Shown here piece by piece: positions 23,617 to 32,604 of a DNA stretch of 64,000 nucleotides. Each line of letters begins with the position of its first letter. Position 1 is the stretch's first letter. The stretch lies in the NCBI GenBank assembly GCA_008015505.1, contig SSFR01000002.1:1-64000 (forward strand), given 5' to 3'. The translations under genes and the position numbers were made by a program. Source of the DNA: Pedobacter sp. GTDB taxonomy: Bacteria > Bacteroidota > Bacteroidia > Sphingobacteriales > Sphingobacteriaceae. A model generated the notes under the pieces. The model worked only from the letters and a program-made list of their open reading frames with translations. It searched no databases and had not been told where the DNA came from.

Positions 23617-25485
23617 ATGGCTGATATTATACAACTTTTACCCGACTCCGTTGCCAATCAAATTGCAGCAGGAGAAGTCGTCCAGAGACCCGCTTCAGCA
23701 GTAAAAGAGCTAATCGAGAATGCAATTGACGCTGGCTCAGATAAAATCCAAGTAATCATTAAAGATGCCGGAAAATCGCTAATCCAAATCATTGATAATG
23801 GATGCGGCATGAGCCCAATTGACGCACGTAAATGTTTTGAACGTCATGCCACTTCAAAAATCAAGAAAGCAGAAGACTTGTTTTCCATCCGCACCATGGG
23901 CTTTCGAGGGGAAGCCATGGCTTCCATCGCAGCTATTGCTCAAATCGAACTAAAAACTCGTCGGCATGAGGATGAACTAGGAACTTTTGTTCAAATCGAA
24001 GGATCGGAAATTCTACTCCAGGAGCCCACTTCAACCGCGCCAGGAAGTAGTATTTACGTTAAAAACCTTTTCTACAACACACCTGCACGCCGAAATTTTT
24101 TAAAAGGAAATTCAGTCGAAATGCGCCATATAGTTGATGAATTTCAACGCGTGTCTTTGGCTCATCCAGAAATCTTTTTTACACTTCATCACGACGGGAA
24201 TGAAGTTTTTCATCTGCCCAAAAGCAATCTAAAACAACGTATCGTTCATTTATTGGGTAACTCCTACAATCAAAGACTAGTTCCAGTAGAAGAAGAAACC
24301 AGCATCATCACCCTAAAGGGCTATGTTGGAAAGCCCGAATTTGCAAAGAAAACACGAGGAGAACAGTTTTTTTTCATTAATAACCGTTTTATTAAGGATC
24401 CTTATCTAAATCACGCTGTACTCACTGCATTCGAAGAACTGCTCCCATCAGACAGCTACCCGCTATATGTTTTATTTATTGATATAGACCCATCAAAAAT
24501 CGATATCAATGTACACCCAACCAAAACAGAAATTAAGTATCAGGATGAAAAATCTATCTATGCCATTATCCGATCTGCAGTAAAACGCTCACTAGGTAGA
24601 TATAACATTACACCAACTTTAGACTTTAACCAAGAAACTGGATTTAGTCAAATGATCACTCAAAAAGCACCAGAGGATATCACACCTCCACAAATTAGTT
24701 TCAACCCCAATTTTAATCCCTTCGCTACGGAACAGAAACCATACAAAGAATCAACTTTCAATCGATTCACCAATGCCGAGCAAAAAGGAATTCCTCAAAA
24801 CTGGTCGACTTTATATACCATTGCAGAAGCCCCTATTGCACTACAGGAACAACTGCCACTAGCGAAAGAAACACCACAGGTAACCATCGCCGATCAAACA
24901 GTTGAAAAAGTAAGCAAACAACAAATTTTTCAACTACATAATCGCTTCATTATCTCACAAATCAAATCTGGATTTATTCTGATCGATCAACAAGCAGCAC
25001 ATGAACGAATTCTATATGAACGCTTTTTAAAGCAACTGAACGCCCATTCCGGCACTAGTCAGCAAAGCCTGTTTCCGCAAACAGTTGACCTCAATGTAAA
25101 TGACTTCGAACTAGTTAAAGAACTGTTACCAGAGATTCAATCTTTAGGCTTCCTGATACGTGAATTCGGCAAAAACACCGTAGTGATCGAAGGCATACCA
25201 GCCAACATTGGTTCAGCTGTCAATGAAAAAGAATTACTAGAACAGCTCCTTGAGGGCTTCAAAAAAAATCGATCCCACCTACAATTAAACAAACTAGAAA
25301 ATCTAGCCCACACCATGGCTAAAAATGCGGCTATCAAATCGGGTATCGTATTGTCTGTGGAAGAAATGAACCGATTAGTCGATGAGCTTTTTGCATGCCA
25401 GCTCCCCAATACCTCTCTACATGCCAAGCCGATAATTATTACTTTTACACTAGATGAGCTGAATCACAAATTTGAAAACAAATAG
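23617..25485 (+). CDS. mutL: DNA mismatch repair protein MutL
   Basis: 622 residues from ATG 23617 (MADIIQLLPDSVANQIAAGE); the in-phase upstream ATG at 23545 would add 24 residues not seen in MutL. The N-terminal GHKL ATPase shows ELIENAIDAGS, DNGCGM, HATSKI and RTMGFRGEAMASI. MutL couples MutS mismatch recognition to strand removal. The C-terminal dimerisation domain has DQQAAHERILYE, close to the endonuclease motif DQHA(X)2E(X)4E but with Gln for His, and no CPHGRP-type zinc motif, so nicking activity is uncertain. The rhomboid gene follows 21 bases later. Confidence 0.97.
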   Translation: MADIIQLLPDSVANQIAAGEVVQRPASAVKELIENAIDAGSDKIQVIIKDAGKSLIQIIDNGCGMSPIDARKCFERHATSKIKKAEDLFSIRTMGFRGEAMASIAAIAQIELKTRRHEDELGTFVQIEGSEILLQEPTSTAPGSSIYVKNLFYNTPARRNFLKGNSVEMRHIVDEFQRVSLAHPEIFFTLHHDGNEVFHLPKSNLKQRIVHLLGNSYNQRLVPVEEETSIITLKGYVGKPEFAKKTRGEQFFFINNRFIKDPYLNHAVLTAFEELLPSDSYPLYVLFIDIDPSKIDINVHPTKTEIKYQDEKSIYAIIRSAVKRSLGRYNITPTLDFNQETGFSQMITQKAPEDITPPQISFNPNFNPFATEQKPYKESTFNRFTNAEQKGIPQNWSTLYTIAEAPIALQEQLPLAKETPQVTIADQTVEKVSKQQIFQLHNRFIISQIKSGFILIDQQAAHERILYERFLKQLNAHSGTSQQSLFPQTVDLNVNDFELVKELLPEIQSLGFLIREFGKNTVVIEGIPANIGSAVNEKELLEQLLEGFKKNRSHLQLNKLENLAHTMAKNAAIKSGIVLSVEEMNRLVDELFACQLPNTSLHAKPIIITFTLDELNHKFENK

Positions 25486-25506
25486 CTCTCAATTTGATAT
25501 TTTTCA

Positions 25507-26217
25507 ATGAACGCATACCGTACATCTCCATTTGCAAGTATCCCCCCAGTAGTAAAAAATCTACTTATAATCAATGTTATTTTCTTTATTGCTACACTGG
25601 CCTTTGAAAGTAAAGGAATTTCATTAATTGACCTACTGGGTGTCCACTATTTTGACTCCCCCAAATTTCGCATTTGGCAAGTAATTACTTATATGTTTAT
25701 GCATGGCGGTTTTGCACATATTGCATTCAATATGTTTGCCTTATTCACTTTTGGGTCTACGTTGGAATATACTATGGGATCCAAAAGATTTCTAAATTTT
25801 TACCTCATCACCGGACTGGGTGCGCTTGCACTACAAATGCTTGTACAAGCTATGGAAGTACATCAAATAGCAGGAAGCTTTACAATTGATGTGTCCCAAT
25901 TTACATCAACTAATGAAGCGCATATTCGAACACTAAGCTCCATCTACTTTGGACCAATGGTTGGTGCATCTGGTGCAATATTTGGGTTATTAATAGCCTT
26001 TGGCGTACTTTATCCAGATGTCGAATTACTTATTTTATTTATCCCCATTCCAATCAAAGCTAAATACATCATACCTGCCTATGTCGTATTAGAGTTGGTA
26101 TTGGGTATCGCTCAGTTTTCTGGTGATTCAATAGCCCATTTTGCTCACCTAGGCGGAGCACTATTCGGTTTTATTTTAATCAAAGTTTGGCAACTAAGAC
26201 GAATACGTAATTTCTGA
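25507..26217 (+). CDS. Rhomboid family intramembrane serine protease (first)
   Basis: 236 residues with six hydrophobic helices. Rhomboids cut substrate proteins inside the membrane using a Ser-His dyad: here Ser is in VGASGAIFG (near residue 156) and His in HFAHLGGALFG (near residue 217). The N-terminal signature FMHGGFAHIAFNMFAL (loop H and N that stabilise the oxyanion) is present near residue 60. It lies 21 bases after mutL, probably co-transcribed, and before a second rhomboid gene. Substrates are unknown. Confidence 0.93.
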   Translation: MNAYRTSPFASIPPVVKNLLIINVIFFIATLAFESKGISLIDLLGVHYFDSPKFRIWQVITYMFMHGGFAHIAFNMFALFTFGSTLEYTMGSKRFLNFYLITGLGALALQMLVQAMEVHQIAGSFTIDVSQFTSTNEAHIRTLSSIYFGPMVGASGAIFGLLIAFGVLYPDVELLILFIPIPIKAKYIIPAYVVLELVLGIAQFSGDSIAHFAHLGGALFGFILIKVWQLRRIRNF

Positions 26218-26427
26218 GCTTTTTTAAATTTTATTTTATGAAATTATTGCAGGTTATTTTTGAGCTAAATGAGGCAGATTTTTCATGCCTTTAATTTATT
26301 TTTAAAGGTATTCAACTGTTCGCTTCGCTCGGGTTTGGAGCCATAGCGAGGCTTCGATGGCGAAAAAATCCGGGCGGAATTGTAACCAGAAAGAACCAAA
26401 AGAATGAAATTAAATAAGTTTTAAAAC
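26218..26427. other. Spacer between the two rhomboid genes with a GC-rich insert-like block
   Basis: 26218-26310 is AT-rich. About 26320-26385 is abruptly GC-rich and holds GCTTCGCTCGG and, inverted, CCATAGCGAGGCTTCGATGG, which can fold on itself, then GGCGGAATTGTAACCAGAAA and AAGAACCAAAAGAATG. Nothing here codes for a protein that I recognise. The block looks like a dispersed non-coding repeat. Confidence 0.4.
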
Positions 26428-27282
26428 ATGCTCTCTACGAATAAATCTATTATCAGAGAACTATATGATAATGTATTTCAATCAGGTAATCGATTGAATC
26501 TATTTATTGGTATTAATGTACTGATCTTCTTACTTATCAATCTGATTGCTTTTTTTGAATCTCTATTTACCAACACGACCCCAATAAGCCAATGGCTAGT
26601 AGCCCAACTAACTATGCCAGCCCCCCTATTGTTATTGGCAAGCAAATTTTGGACCCCATTCACCTATATGTTCACACATAGGGCTTTATTTCATCTATTA
26701 TTTAACATGCTTTGGTTATACTGGATGGGACGAATCTTTTTAGATCTCTTGAACAAGCGACAATTTACATTCGTCTATCTAGTAGGAGGAATAACAGGGG
26801 CTATCTTTTTTATCATTGCAAACAATACATTACCTGCGTTAACTAATTCTTCAGTGATGCTTGGGGCTTCTGCTAGCGTGATGGCCGTCGTTGTTGCAAC
26901 GGCAACCCTGGTTCCCAATTACGCAATACATTTATTGTTTTTTGGAGATGTTAAACTTAAATATCTCGCCTGGATCTATCTATTATTAGATATTATTGGC
27001 GGATCTAGTGGAAACCCAGGAGAGCGTATCGCACATATCAGCAGTGCAATACTGGGTTTCGTATACATCAAGCAGCTACAAAATGGCCAGGACTGGAGTA
27101 CGATCTTTGAAAGACAACCTAAATTAAAGATTATCCAAAAGCGAGACGAAACCAAATCAACAGAGAGCGTACCTGATCAGGCTATAATTGATGCTATTTT
27201 GGATAAAATATCTAAGTCAGGTTACGATAGTTTGACCTCGTTGGAAAAAAGGCAACTTTTTCAAGCTAGTAACAAAGAATGA
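26428..27282 (+). CDS. Rhomboid family protein (second, variant active site)
   Basis: 284 residues with six helices plus a soluble C-terminal tail of about 60 residues. Rhomboid marks are MFTHRALFHLLFNMLWLYWM (near residue 88), the serine region MLGASASVMAV (near residue 148), where the usual GxSG reads GASA, and the His in RIAHISSAILG (near residue 205). The second Gly change makes activity less certain than for its neighbour. The end overlaps the next gene by 4 bases, so the two are co-translated. Confidence 0.87.
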   Translation: MLSTNKSIIRELYDNVFQSGNRLNLFIGINVLIFLLINLIAFFESLFTNTTPISQWLVAQLTMPAPLLLLASKFWTPFTYMFTHRALFHLLFNMLWLYWMGRIFLDLLNKRQFTFVYLVGGITGAIFFIIANNTLPALTNSSVMLGASASVMAVVVATATLVPNYAIHLLFFGDVKLKYLAWIYLLLDIIGGSSGNPGERIAHISSAILGFVYIKQLQNGQDWSTIFERQPKLKIIQKRDETKSTESVPDQAIIDAILDKISKSGYDSLTSLEKRQLFQASNKE

Positions 27283-28403
27283 TCCGAAAAAAGAAAACAG
27301 CGCCACGACTACATCTTTTCAATAAAATCATTCTGTTTTTCAATGGTTTTTTTGCAGTTGCATTGCTCCTGAGTTATGCCGCTTCCATTGTTGATCCACA
27401 GCTATTCTGGCCTCTCTCCTTTCTTGGACTAGCTTATCCAATACTATTATTCATCAATATTTTCTTTGTTGGCTACTGGCTATGTGGCCAAATCAAACTT
27501 GCACTTATTTCCTTTTTGACGATACTAATCGGATGGAAATTTCTGACCAGTTATATTGGATTTCGAGAGTCAACAGCTATTGGCGTTCCTAAATCTTCCC
27601 AGAACCTAATTCGAGTAATGACTTACAATGTGCATGAGTTTAAACAATTCGGTGACAAAAACGATATACGAACAAAAAATCTTTTTTTGGATATTATTCG
27701 TGAAGAGCAACCTGATGTAATTTGTTTTCAGGAATTCTTTACACGCCGCCGAAACGAATACGACTTTAAAAAGGCCATTGCCAATATCTTACACACCCCC
27801 CATTACTATTACAAACCCATTAAAGGAAATAGTTATGAAACCATAGGTTTAGCTATCTTCTCGAAATTTCCAATCCTAAATACAGGAAGCCTCACTTTTG
27901 AAAAACATAATAATAACGAATCGATATTTGTAGATATCAAAACCAATAGCCGGGTGATTAGGGTATACAATGTCCATTTTCAATCTATACGCTTCAAGCC
28001 AGAAGACTACAGGTATTTGGACAATATCAAAAGCCAAGTAAGCACAGATATGGAATCTCCACGCAGAATTGGTGAACGTTTGAAACAGGCATTTATTAAG
28101 CGCAGTAGTCAGGTAAAAATCGTTAAAGCACACACACTAAAGTGCCAACTTCCTTACCTTATTACAGGTGATTTTAACGACACACCTATTTCTTACACCG
28201 TCAACAGCATACTTTCAGGGGGATTGATTAATAGTTTCAGAGAGAAAGGAAGCGGGCTAGGTATAACCTATAACGGTGATTTTCCAAACTTTCAAATCGA
28301 TTATATTTTGGCAAGCACTCCATTTGTTGTTAAAAACTACCGCATCATTTCCAAGAAAATATCTGATCATTATGCCGTGAGAAGCGATTTGGAGCTGAAA
28401 TAA
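27279..28403 (+). CDS. Membrane-anchored endonuclease/exonuclease/phosphatase (EEP) family protein
   Basis: 374 residues. Three hydrophobic helices lie in the first 100 residues. The rest is an EEP domain: VMTYNVHEFKQFGD near residue 112 (Asn), VICFQEFFTRR (metal-binding Glu) near residue 150, YLITGDFNDTP near residue 298 and the final ISDHYAVRSDLEL (Asp-His pair). EEP proteins cleave phosphodiester or phosphomonoester bonds in nucleic acids, lipids or inositol phosphates; the anchored periplasm-facing or membrane-associated form is common in Bacteroidota but its substrate is unknown. It overlaps the rhomboid stop. Confidence 0.9.
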   Translation: MIRKKKTAPRLHLFNKIILFFNGFFAVALLLSYAASIVDPQLFWPLSFLGLAYPILLFINIFFVGYWLCGQIKLALISFLTILIGWKFLTSYIGFRESTAIGVPKSSQNLIRVMTYNVHEFKQFGDKNDIRTKNLFLDIIREEQPDVICFQEFFTRRRNEYDFKKAIANILHTPHYYYKPIKGNSYETIGLAIFSKFPILNTGSLTFEKHNNNESIFVDIKTNSRVIRVYNVHFQSIRFKPEDYRYLDNIKSQVSTDMESPRRIGERLKQAFIKRSSQVKIVKAHTLKCQLPYLITGDFNDTPISYTVNSILSGGLINSFREKGSGLGITYNGDFPNFQIDYILASTPFVVKNYRIISKKISDHYAVRSDLELK

Positions 28404-28442
28404 AGGTTAGAATAGACGCATTTCTTAGTGCTGGATTTCTTG

Positions 28443-28450
28443 TAAGTTTG
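28443..28450 (+). promoter_or_regulatory. TAnnTTTG promoter box for cysS (leaderless-type)
   Basis: TAAGTTTG ends 4 bases before the cysS ATG at 28455. In Bacteroidota transcription begins roughly 4-8 bases after this box, so the mRNA would start at or within a base or two of the ATG. Confidence 0.5.
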
Positions 28451-28454
28451 CCAC

Positions 28455-29921
28455 ATGGACAGCAAGCTTAAAGTATACAATACATTAACCCGAAAAAAAG
28501 AACTATTCAAACCTCAAAAATATCCTTTTGTAGGCATGTATGTTTGTGGACCGACGGTTTACAGCGACGTTCATTTGGGTAACTGCCGAACTTTCGTTTC
28601 TTTCGATTTGATTTATCGATACTTGTTGCACTTGGGTTATAAAGTACGTTACGTACGCAATATCACCGATGCCGGCCATCTGGAAGGCGATCGCGATGAG
28701 GGTGATGATAAATTTACTAAAAAAGCTAAGCTAGAAAAGCTAGAACCGATGGAAATTGTACAAAAATATACCATTGGGTTTCATGAGGTCATGCGTCTAT
28801 TTAATACGCTTCCACCCAGCATTGAGCCTACTGCTACTGGCCATATTTCAGAACAGATTGAAATGATTAAACAAATTATTAAACAGGGCTTTGCTTATGA
28901 AATAAATGGATCTGTATACTTCGATGTAGAAAAATACAGTGCCAAACACAATTATACCGTACTCACTAATCGACTGCTGGAGGATTTATTAACAAACACC
29001 CGTGAACTTGGAGGTCAAGACGAAAAGAGAGGACACCTAGACTTCGCACTCTGGATTAAAGCCAAACCCGAGCATATTATGCGTTGGCCATCTCCATGGG
29101 GTATTGGTTTCCCAGGATGGCATATTGAATGTTCTGCCATGAGCAACAAATATTTAGGAGATCATTTTGATATTCATGGCGGTGGTATGGATTTAACAGC
29201 CACCCACCATACTAATGAGATAGCCCAGTCTGAGGCTTGCCATGGCAAACAGCCCGCAACCTATTGGCTACATACCAATATGCTAACCGTTAATAGTACC
29301 AGAATGTCTAAATCAGCAGGAAATGGTTTTCTTCCAGGCGAACTATTCACTGGAAATCATCCCTTACTTCATAGGGGATATCCTCCCATGACAATCCGCT
29401 TCTTTATGCTCCAAGCACATTACCGCAGTACACTAGACTTTTCAAATGAAGCGTTGGATGCTTCCGACAAAGGATATAACCGACTTATGAATGCAGTCAG
29501 CTTACTTGATAAACTAAAGCCATCTAACCAGTCTAGTTGTGATGATCTTCTTTCCATCCAAGAACGCTGTTATGAGGCAATGAATGATGACTTTAATAGC
29601 CCCGTACTCATCGCCGAACTATTCGAAGTGGTGCGCATGATCAATAGCATTTACGATGGAAAAATGCAAGCTACCCAGAAAGACTTAGCAATTATTAAGC
29701 AGCTCATTCAAGAATTTGTTTTTGATGTATTAGGCTTACAAGAAGTCGAATATCAGGCACACGATATGTCCAAAATCATCGATTGGATTATTCAAATACG
29801 TACAGAAGCAAAAACTAATCGCGACTACACCCTATCTGATAAAATCCGTATTGGATTACACAATTTGGGCATTCAATTAAAAGACAACAAAGAAGAAACT
29901 ACTTGGAGTAAAGTACTTTAA
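28455..29921 (+). CDS. cysS: Cysteinyl-tRNA synthetase
   Basis: 488 residues, normal length. It charges tRNA-Cys with cysteine in the cytoplasm. Class I marks are present: the HIGH-type site in GPTVYSDVHLGNCRTFVSFD near residue 33 and KMSKS-type RMSKSAGN near residue 285. Zinc ligands are in MYVCGPT, WHIECSAMS and HTNEIAQSEAC. The DALR tRNA-binding domain occupies the C-terminal 120 residues. It starts after a 51-base gap behind the EEP gene and carries its own promoter box. Confidence 0.98.
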   Translation: MDSKLKVYNTLTRKKELFKPQKYPFVGMYVCGPTVYSDVHLGNCRTFVSFDLIYRYLLHLGYKVRYVRNITDAGHLEGDRDEGDDKFTKKAKLEKLEPMEIVQKYTIGFHEVMRLFNTLPPSIEPTATGHISEQIEMIKQIIKQGFAYEINGSVYFDVEKYSAKHNYTVLTNRLLEDLLTNTRELGGQDEKRGHLDFALWIKAKPEHIMRWPSPWGIGFPGWHIECSAMSNKYLGDHFDIHGGGMDLTATHHTNEIAQSEACHGKQPATYWLHTNMLTVNSTRMSKSAGNGFLPGELFTGNHPLLHRGYPPMTIRFFMLQAHYRSTLDFSNEALDASDKGYNRLMNAVSLLDKLKPSNQSSCDDLLSIQERCYEAMNDDFNSPVLIAELFEVVRMINSIYDGKMQATQKDLAIIKQLIQEFVFDVLGLQEVEYQAHDMSKIIDWIIQIRTEAKTNRDYTLSDKIRIGLHNLGIQLKDNKEETTWSKVL

Positions 29922-30163
29922 AATACAACCCCTTCTCTTCTTAAGCCATTTCATCTATTGTCTTCAAAATATATGACAAAGCTGAATCCCTATTCTTTCC
30001 TTTTTGGAAAACGCTCAGATAAAGTTTCAAAAACAGATTTGTCATGTATTCTCCTTAATCAGTATTAAGCTTCATTATTTTTCATTTTTTTCTTTAAAAG
30101 ATAATTTTTTTATAAAAAAAATGTTTTATAAAAAAATTGACAAAAAATTAATTTTAAGTAAAT

Positions 30164-31672
30164 ATGAAAAATCTATATATACCGCTACAATTACTAAGTC
30201 TAGTTACATTATTATTTGTCTTATCCTGTAAAAAACAGGAGGTGCCAAGTTCTTTACGATCTACAAAAGAAGCTGATAATACTTCTGAGGGGAAAAATCC
30301 ATTTAGAAATATGAAAAAGCTCCCTCAGCCAGGAGACGGTGCCAGTTACCTAGGAAACAACGAGAATACTAATCAACGACAAAAACAGCCTTGCAAAACA
30401 GAGATTATTACAAAAACTGTAGCCTTTGATGAACAACTCCTGCTAGCTCCAGGAGCGGATGTTATTTACTTAGGATCTGTCTTAGATGCCGGAAGCTTAC
30501 CAACAGGGTCCTACCGACCTATTATACCCATTAAAAAACGTCCCATAAAAATATCTATATCATTACAAGGAGTCAATGGAGGTGTTGAAAAACTAACAAA
30601 TGCCACCCTTAACGATACTAGACAAGCCATAAGTAATATGCTCAATCAAGCAATAACAGGAGAACAACCCAGTGAAATCGTCTATAACGTGAATCAGATT
30701 TATTCCGAAGATCAATTAAGATTAGCCATTGGCGCTAACTTTTCACTAAACAAACTGGCCGATATCAAAACAAGCTTTAATTTCAATGATAATAATCAAA
30801 AGACCAGAGTAGTGGCCAAAATTCTTCAAAAATATTATACCGTAGATATGAGCATTCCTGACGATGGCATTTTTGTTGAAGAAACCCCAGACCCAGCCAA
30901 ATTTGGCCCATACTCACCAGTATACATCTCTTCATTAACCTATGGAAGAATGGGACTATTTTTTCTTGAATCAGCTTATTCAATAAATGAGTTAAGCACT
31001 GCACTCGAAGGCACACTTACTTATCTAACTCAAGCAGGCATAACTACCAATGGCGCAAATATATCGCCTAGCTATAAAGATATTTTGAATGCTTCTATGA
31101 TTAAGGTTTTTACAACAGGTGGATCTGGAGAAGCAGCAGTTGAAGCAATAAGAGGATATGACGGGTTTGTAAATTTCATCAAATCCGGCGGTAAGTATAG
31201 TCAAAATTCAAGAGGAACCATTCTATCTTATCAATTACGCAATTTAAGTGACTACACCATTTTCCAAACAAAACTAACTTCCACCTATGAAGTAAAGACT
31301 TGTACCCCAATACCTACCTTCCAAAATGGACAGTTTGTAAAAAATGACGATACAGGTGAACTATTCATTTTTATGGAATCCAAACTACGTCGCATTCCTA
31401 TTATAGTATTAAACAAGCTTTTTCACTGTCAAACATCTGATATAGCACATTATAGCAATACGCTATTGCAAAATACCCCTACATCAACCCCCATTAGCCA
31501 CAACAGTGAATTAATTCAAAGCTTTTTTAATGGAGACTTATACTTAAAAGAAAATAACACCATACGGTTAATTCCTGATATGGCAATCAGACTTAAATAT
31601 CATTTCAATTATGGTAATAGTACTACCAAGTTTTTTTTAGGATCATATGAAATAGGGACTCCTATTCAATAG
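30164..31672 (+). CDS. Cholesterol-dependent-cytolysin-like (CDC/CDCL) lipoprotein with substituted C-terminal domain
   Basis: 502 residues. A type II signal peptide ends VLSC (Cys22), so it is a lipoprotein. Residues about 85-380 follow the thiol-activated cytolysin family: YLGSVLDAG and RPIIPIKKRPIKISISLQG near 102-136, SEDQLRLAIGANFSLNK near 181-197, ISSLTYGRMGLFFLES near 255-270 (the CDC YGR site), VFTTGGSGEAAVEAI near 315-329 (the paired Gly at the bend of the pore-forming core), and SYQLRNLSDY near 355. The cholesterol-binding domain 4, its undecapeptide and all Trp are absent. Instead residues 385-502 hold two copies of an ELFIFMESKLRRIP / GDLYLKENNTIRLIP unit. A pore-forming role is inferred. 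Confidence 0.8.
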   Translation: MKNLYIPLQLLSLVTLLFVLSCKKQEVPSSLRSTKEADNTSEGKNPFRNMKKLPQPGDGASYLGNNENTNQRQKQPCKTEIITKTVAFDEQLLLAPGADVIYLGSVLDAGSLPTGSYRPIIPIKKRPIKISISLQGVNGGVEKLTNATLNDTRQAISNMLNQAITGEQPSEIVYNVNQIYSEDQLRLAIGANFSLNKLADIKTSFNFNDNNQKTRVVAKILQKYYTVDMSIPDDGIFVEETPDPAKFGPYSPVYISSLTYGRMGLFFLESAYSINELSTALEGTLTYLTQAGITTNGANISPSYKDILNASMIKVFTTGGSGEAAVEAIRGYDGFVNFIKSGGKYSQNSRGTILSYQLRNLSDYTIFQTKLTSTYEVKTCTPIPTFQNGQFVKNDDTGELFIFMESKLRRIPIIVLNKLFHCQTSDIAHYSNTLLQNTPTSTPISHNSELIQSFFNGDLYLKENNTIRLIPDMAIRLKYHFNYGNSTTKFFLGSYEIGTPIQ

Positions 31673-31713
31673 TATTAAATGATCTAAATGATGCTGATCT
31701 CTTTCCTAAGCAC

Positions 31714-31721
31714 TACCTTTG
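31714..31721 (+). promoter_or_regulatory. TAnnTTTG promoter box for meaB (leaderless-type)
   Basis: TACCTTTG ends 4 bases before the ATG at 31726, the same spacing as cysS, predicting an almost leaderless mRNA. Confidence 0.5.
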
Positions 31722-31725
31722 CCCC

Positions 31726-32604
31726 ATGCATCCATCTTCCGGCCCTAATGTTCCAGTCAATAACTTTAAATCACTGGCTCGCATACTGACAAAAGTAGAA
31801 AATGAGTTGCCTGAGTCCGATAATATATTAAAGAATCTAACACCTAAGCATACTCCCGTGATCGGCGTCACTGGACCACCAGGCGCGGGTAAAAGTACTT
31901 TAGTAAATCAACTAATTAATACACTTAGCAAGGAGAATAAACGAATTGCGATTTTGGCGATTGACCCTAGTTCGCCATTCAATATGGGGGCTTTATTAGG
32001 CGACCGCATTCGAATGGCTGAACAATTTAACAAACCCAATGTCTTTATTCGATCTTTAGCTACTAGGGGCTCATTGGGTGGGGTATCTGCAAAAACCATT
32101 CAAATGACAGATGTATTGAAGTCTGCTGACTTCGACTACATCTTCATTGAGACAGTAGGTGTCGGACAATCGGAAATAGAAATAGTAGGAGTTGCAGATA
32201 TCACCATTGTTGTTTTAGTACCCGAAGCTGGCGATGAAATTCAAAGTATCAAGTCAGGATTAATGGAGATCGCTGATATTTTTGCAATCAACAAAGCAGA
32301 TCGCGATGGCGCAGACCTTTTTGCCAATACCATTCAAAAATTAGTTCACCAAAAAAGTAAACGCATCCCAGTCATTAAAACCATTGCCGAAAGATCAGAA
32401 GGAATCTCAGCGCTTTTAGAAGCAATCAAAAGTCAACCCTATTCAGAAAACAAACGAAAACTTCCCCTCCTTTTTGAAAAGGCATGGAAACTAATCCAAG
32501 ACAAAAGAATGAGCGATATCGATAAAAAAAAGCTTCAGCAGGCTATTACTGAAGCTTCTAAACAAATTGATTTTAACTTGTATCGGTTCATCGAAAAATT
32601 TTAA
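31726..32604 (+). CDS. meaB: MeaB/ArgK-family GTPase, methylmalonyl-CoA mutase chaperone
   Basis: 292 residues, shorter than the usual 320-330 because the N-terminal arm is brief. G3E GTPase marks are GVTGPPGAGKSTLVNQLI (Walker A, near residue 49), DPSSPFNMGALLGDRIRM near residue 85, the ETVGVGQSE switch near residue 141 and NKADRDGADL (NKxD) near residue 188. MeaB loads and protects adenosylcobalamin in methylmalonyl-CoA mutase. The mutase genes are not in the window. Its stop overlaps the convergent pepP stop by 4 bases. Confidence 0.93.
   Translation: MHPSSGPNVPVNNFKSLARILTKVENELPESDNILKNLTPKHTPVIGVTGPPGAGKSTLVNQLINTLSKENKRIAILAIDPSSPFNMGALLGDRIRMAEQFNKPNVFIRSLATRGSLGGVSAKTIQMTDVLKSADFDYIFIETVGVGQSEIEIVGVADITIVVLVPEAGDEIQSIKSGLMEIADIFAINKADRDGADLFANTIQKLVHQKSKRIPVIKTIAERSEGISALLEAIKSQPYSENKRKLPLLFEKAWKLIQDKRMSDIDKKKLQQAITEASKQIDFNLYRFIEKF

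Noticed and set aside
30004..30231. 75-residue frame overlapping the start of the cytolysin-like gene
   Set aside because: Lys/Phe/Ile-rich translation of AT-rich spacer, no coherent protein pattern, and it overlaps the lipoprotein signal region in another frame.
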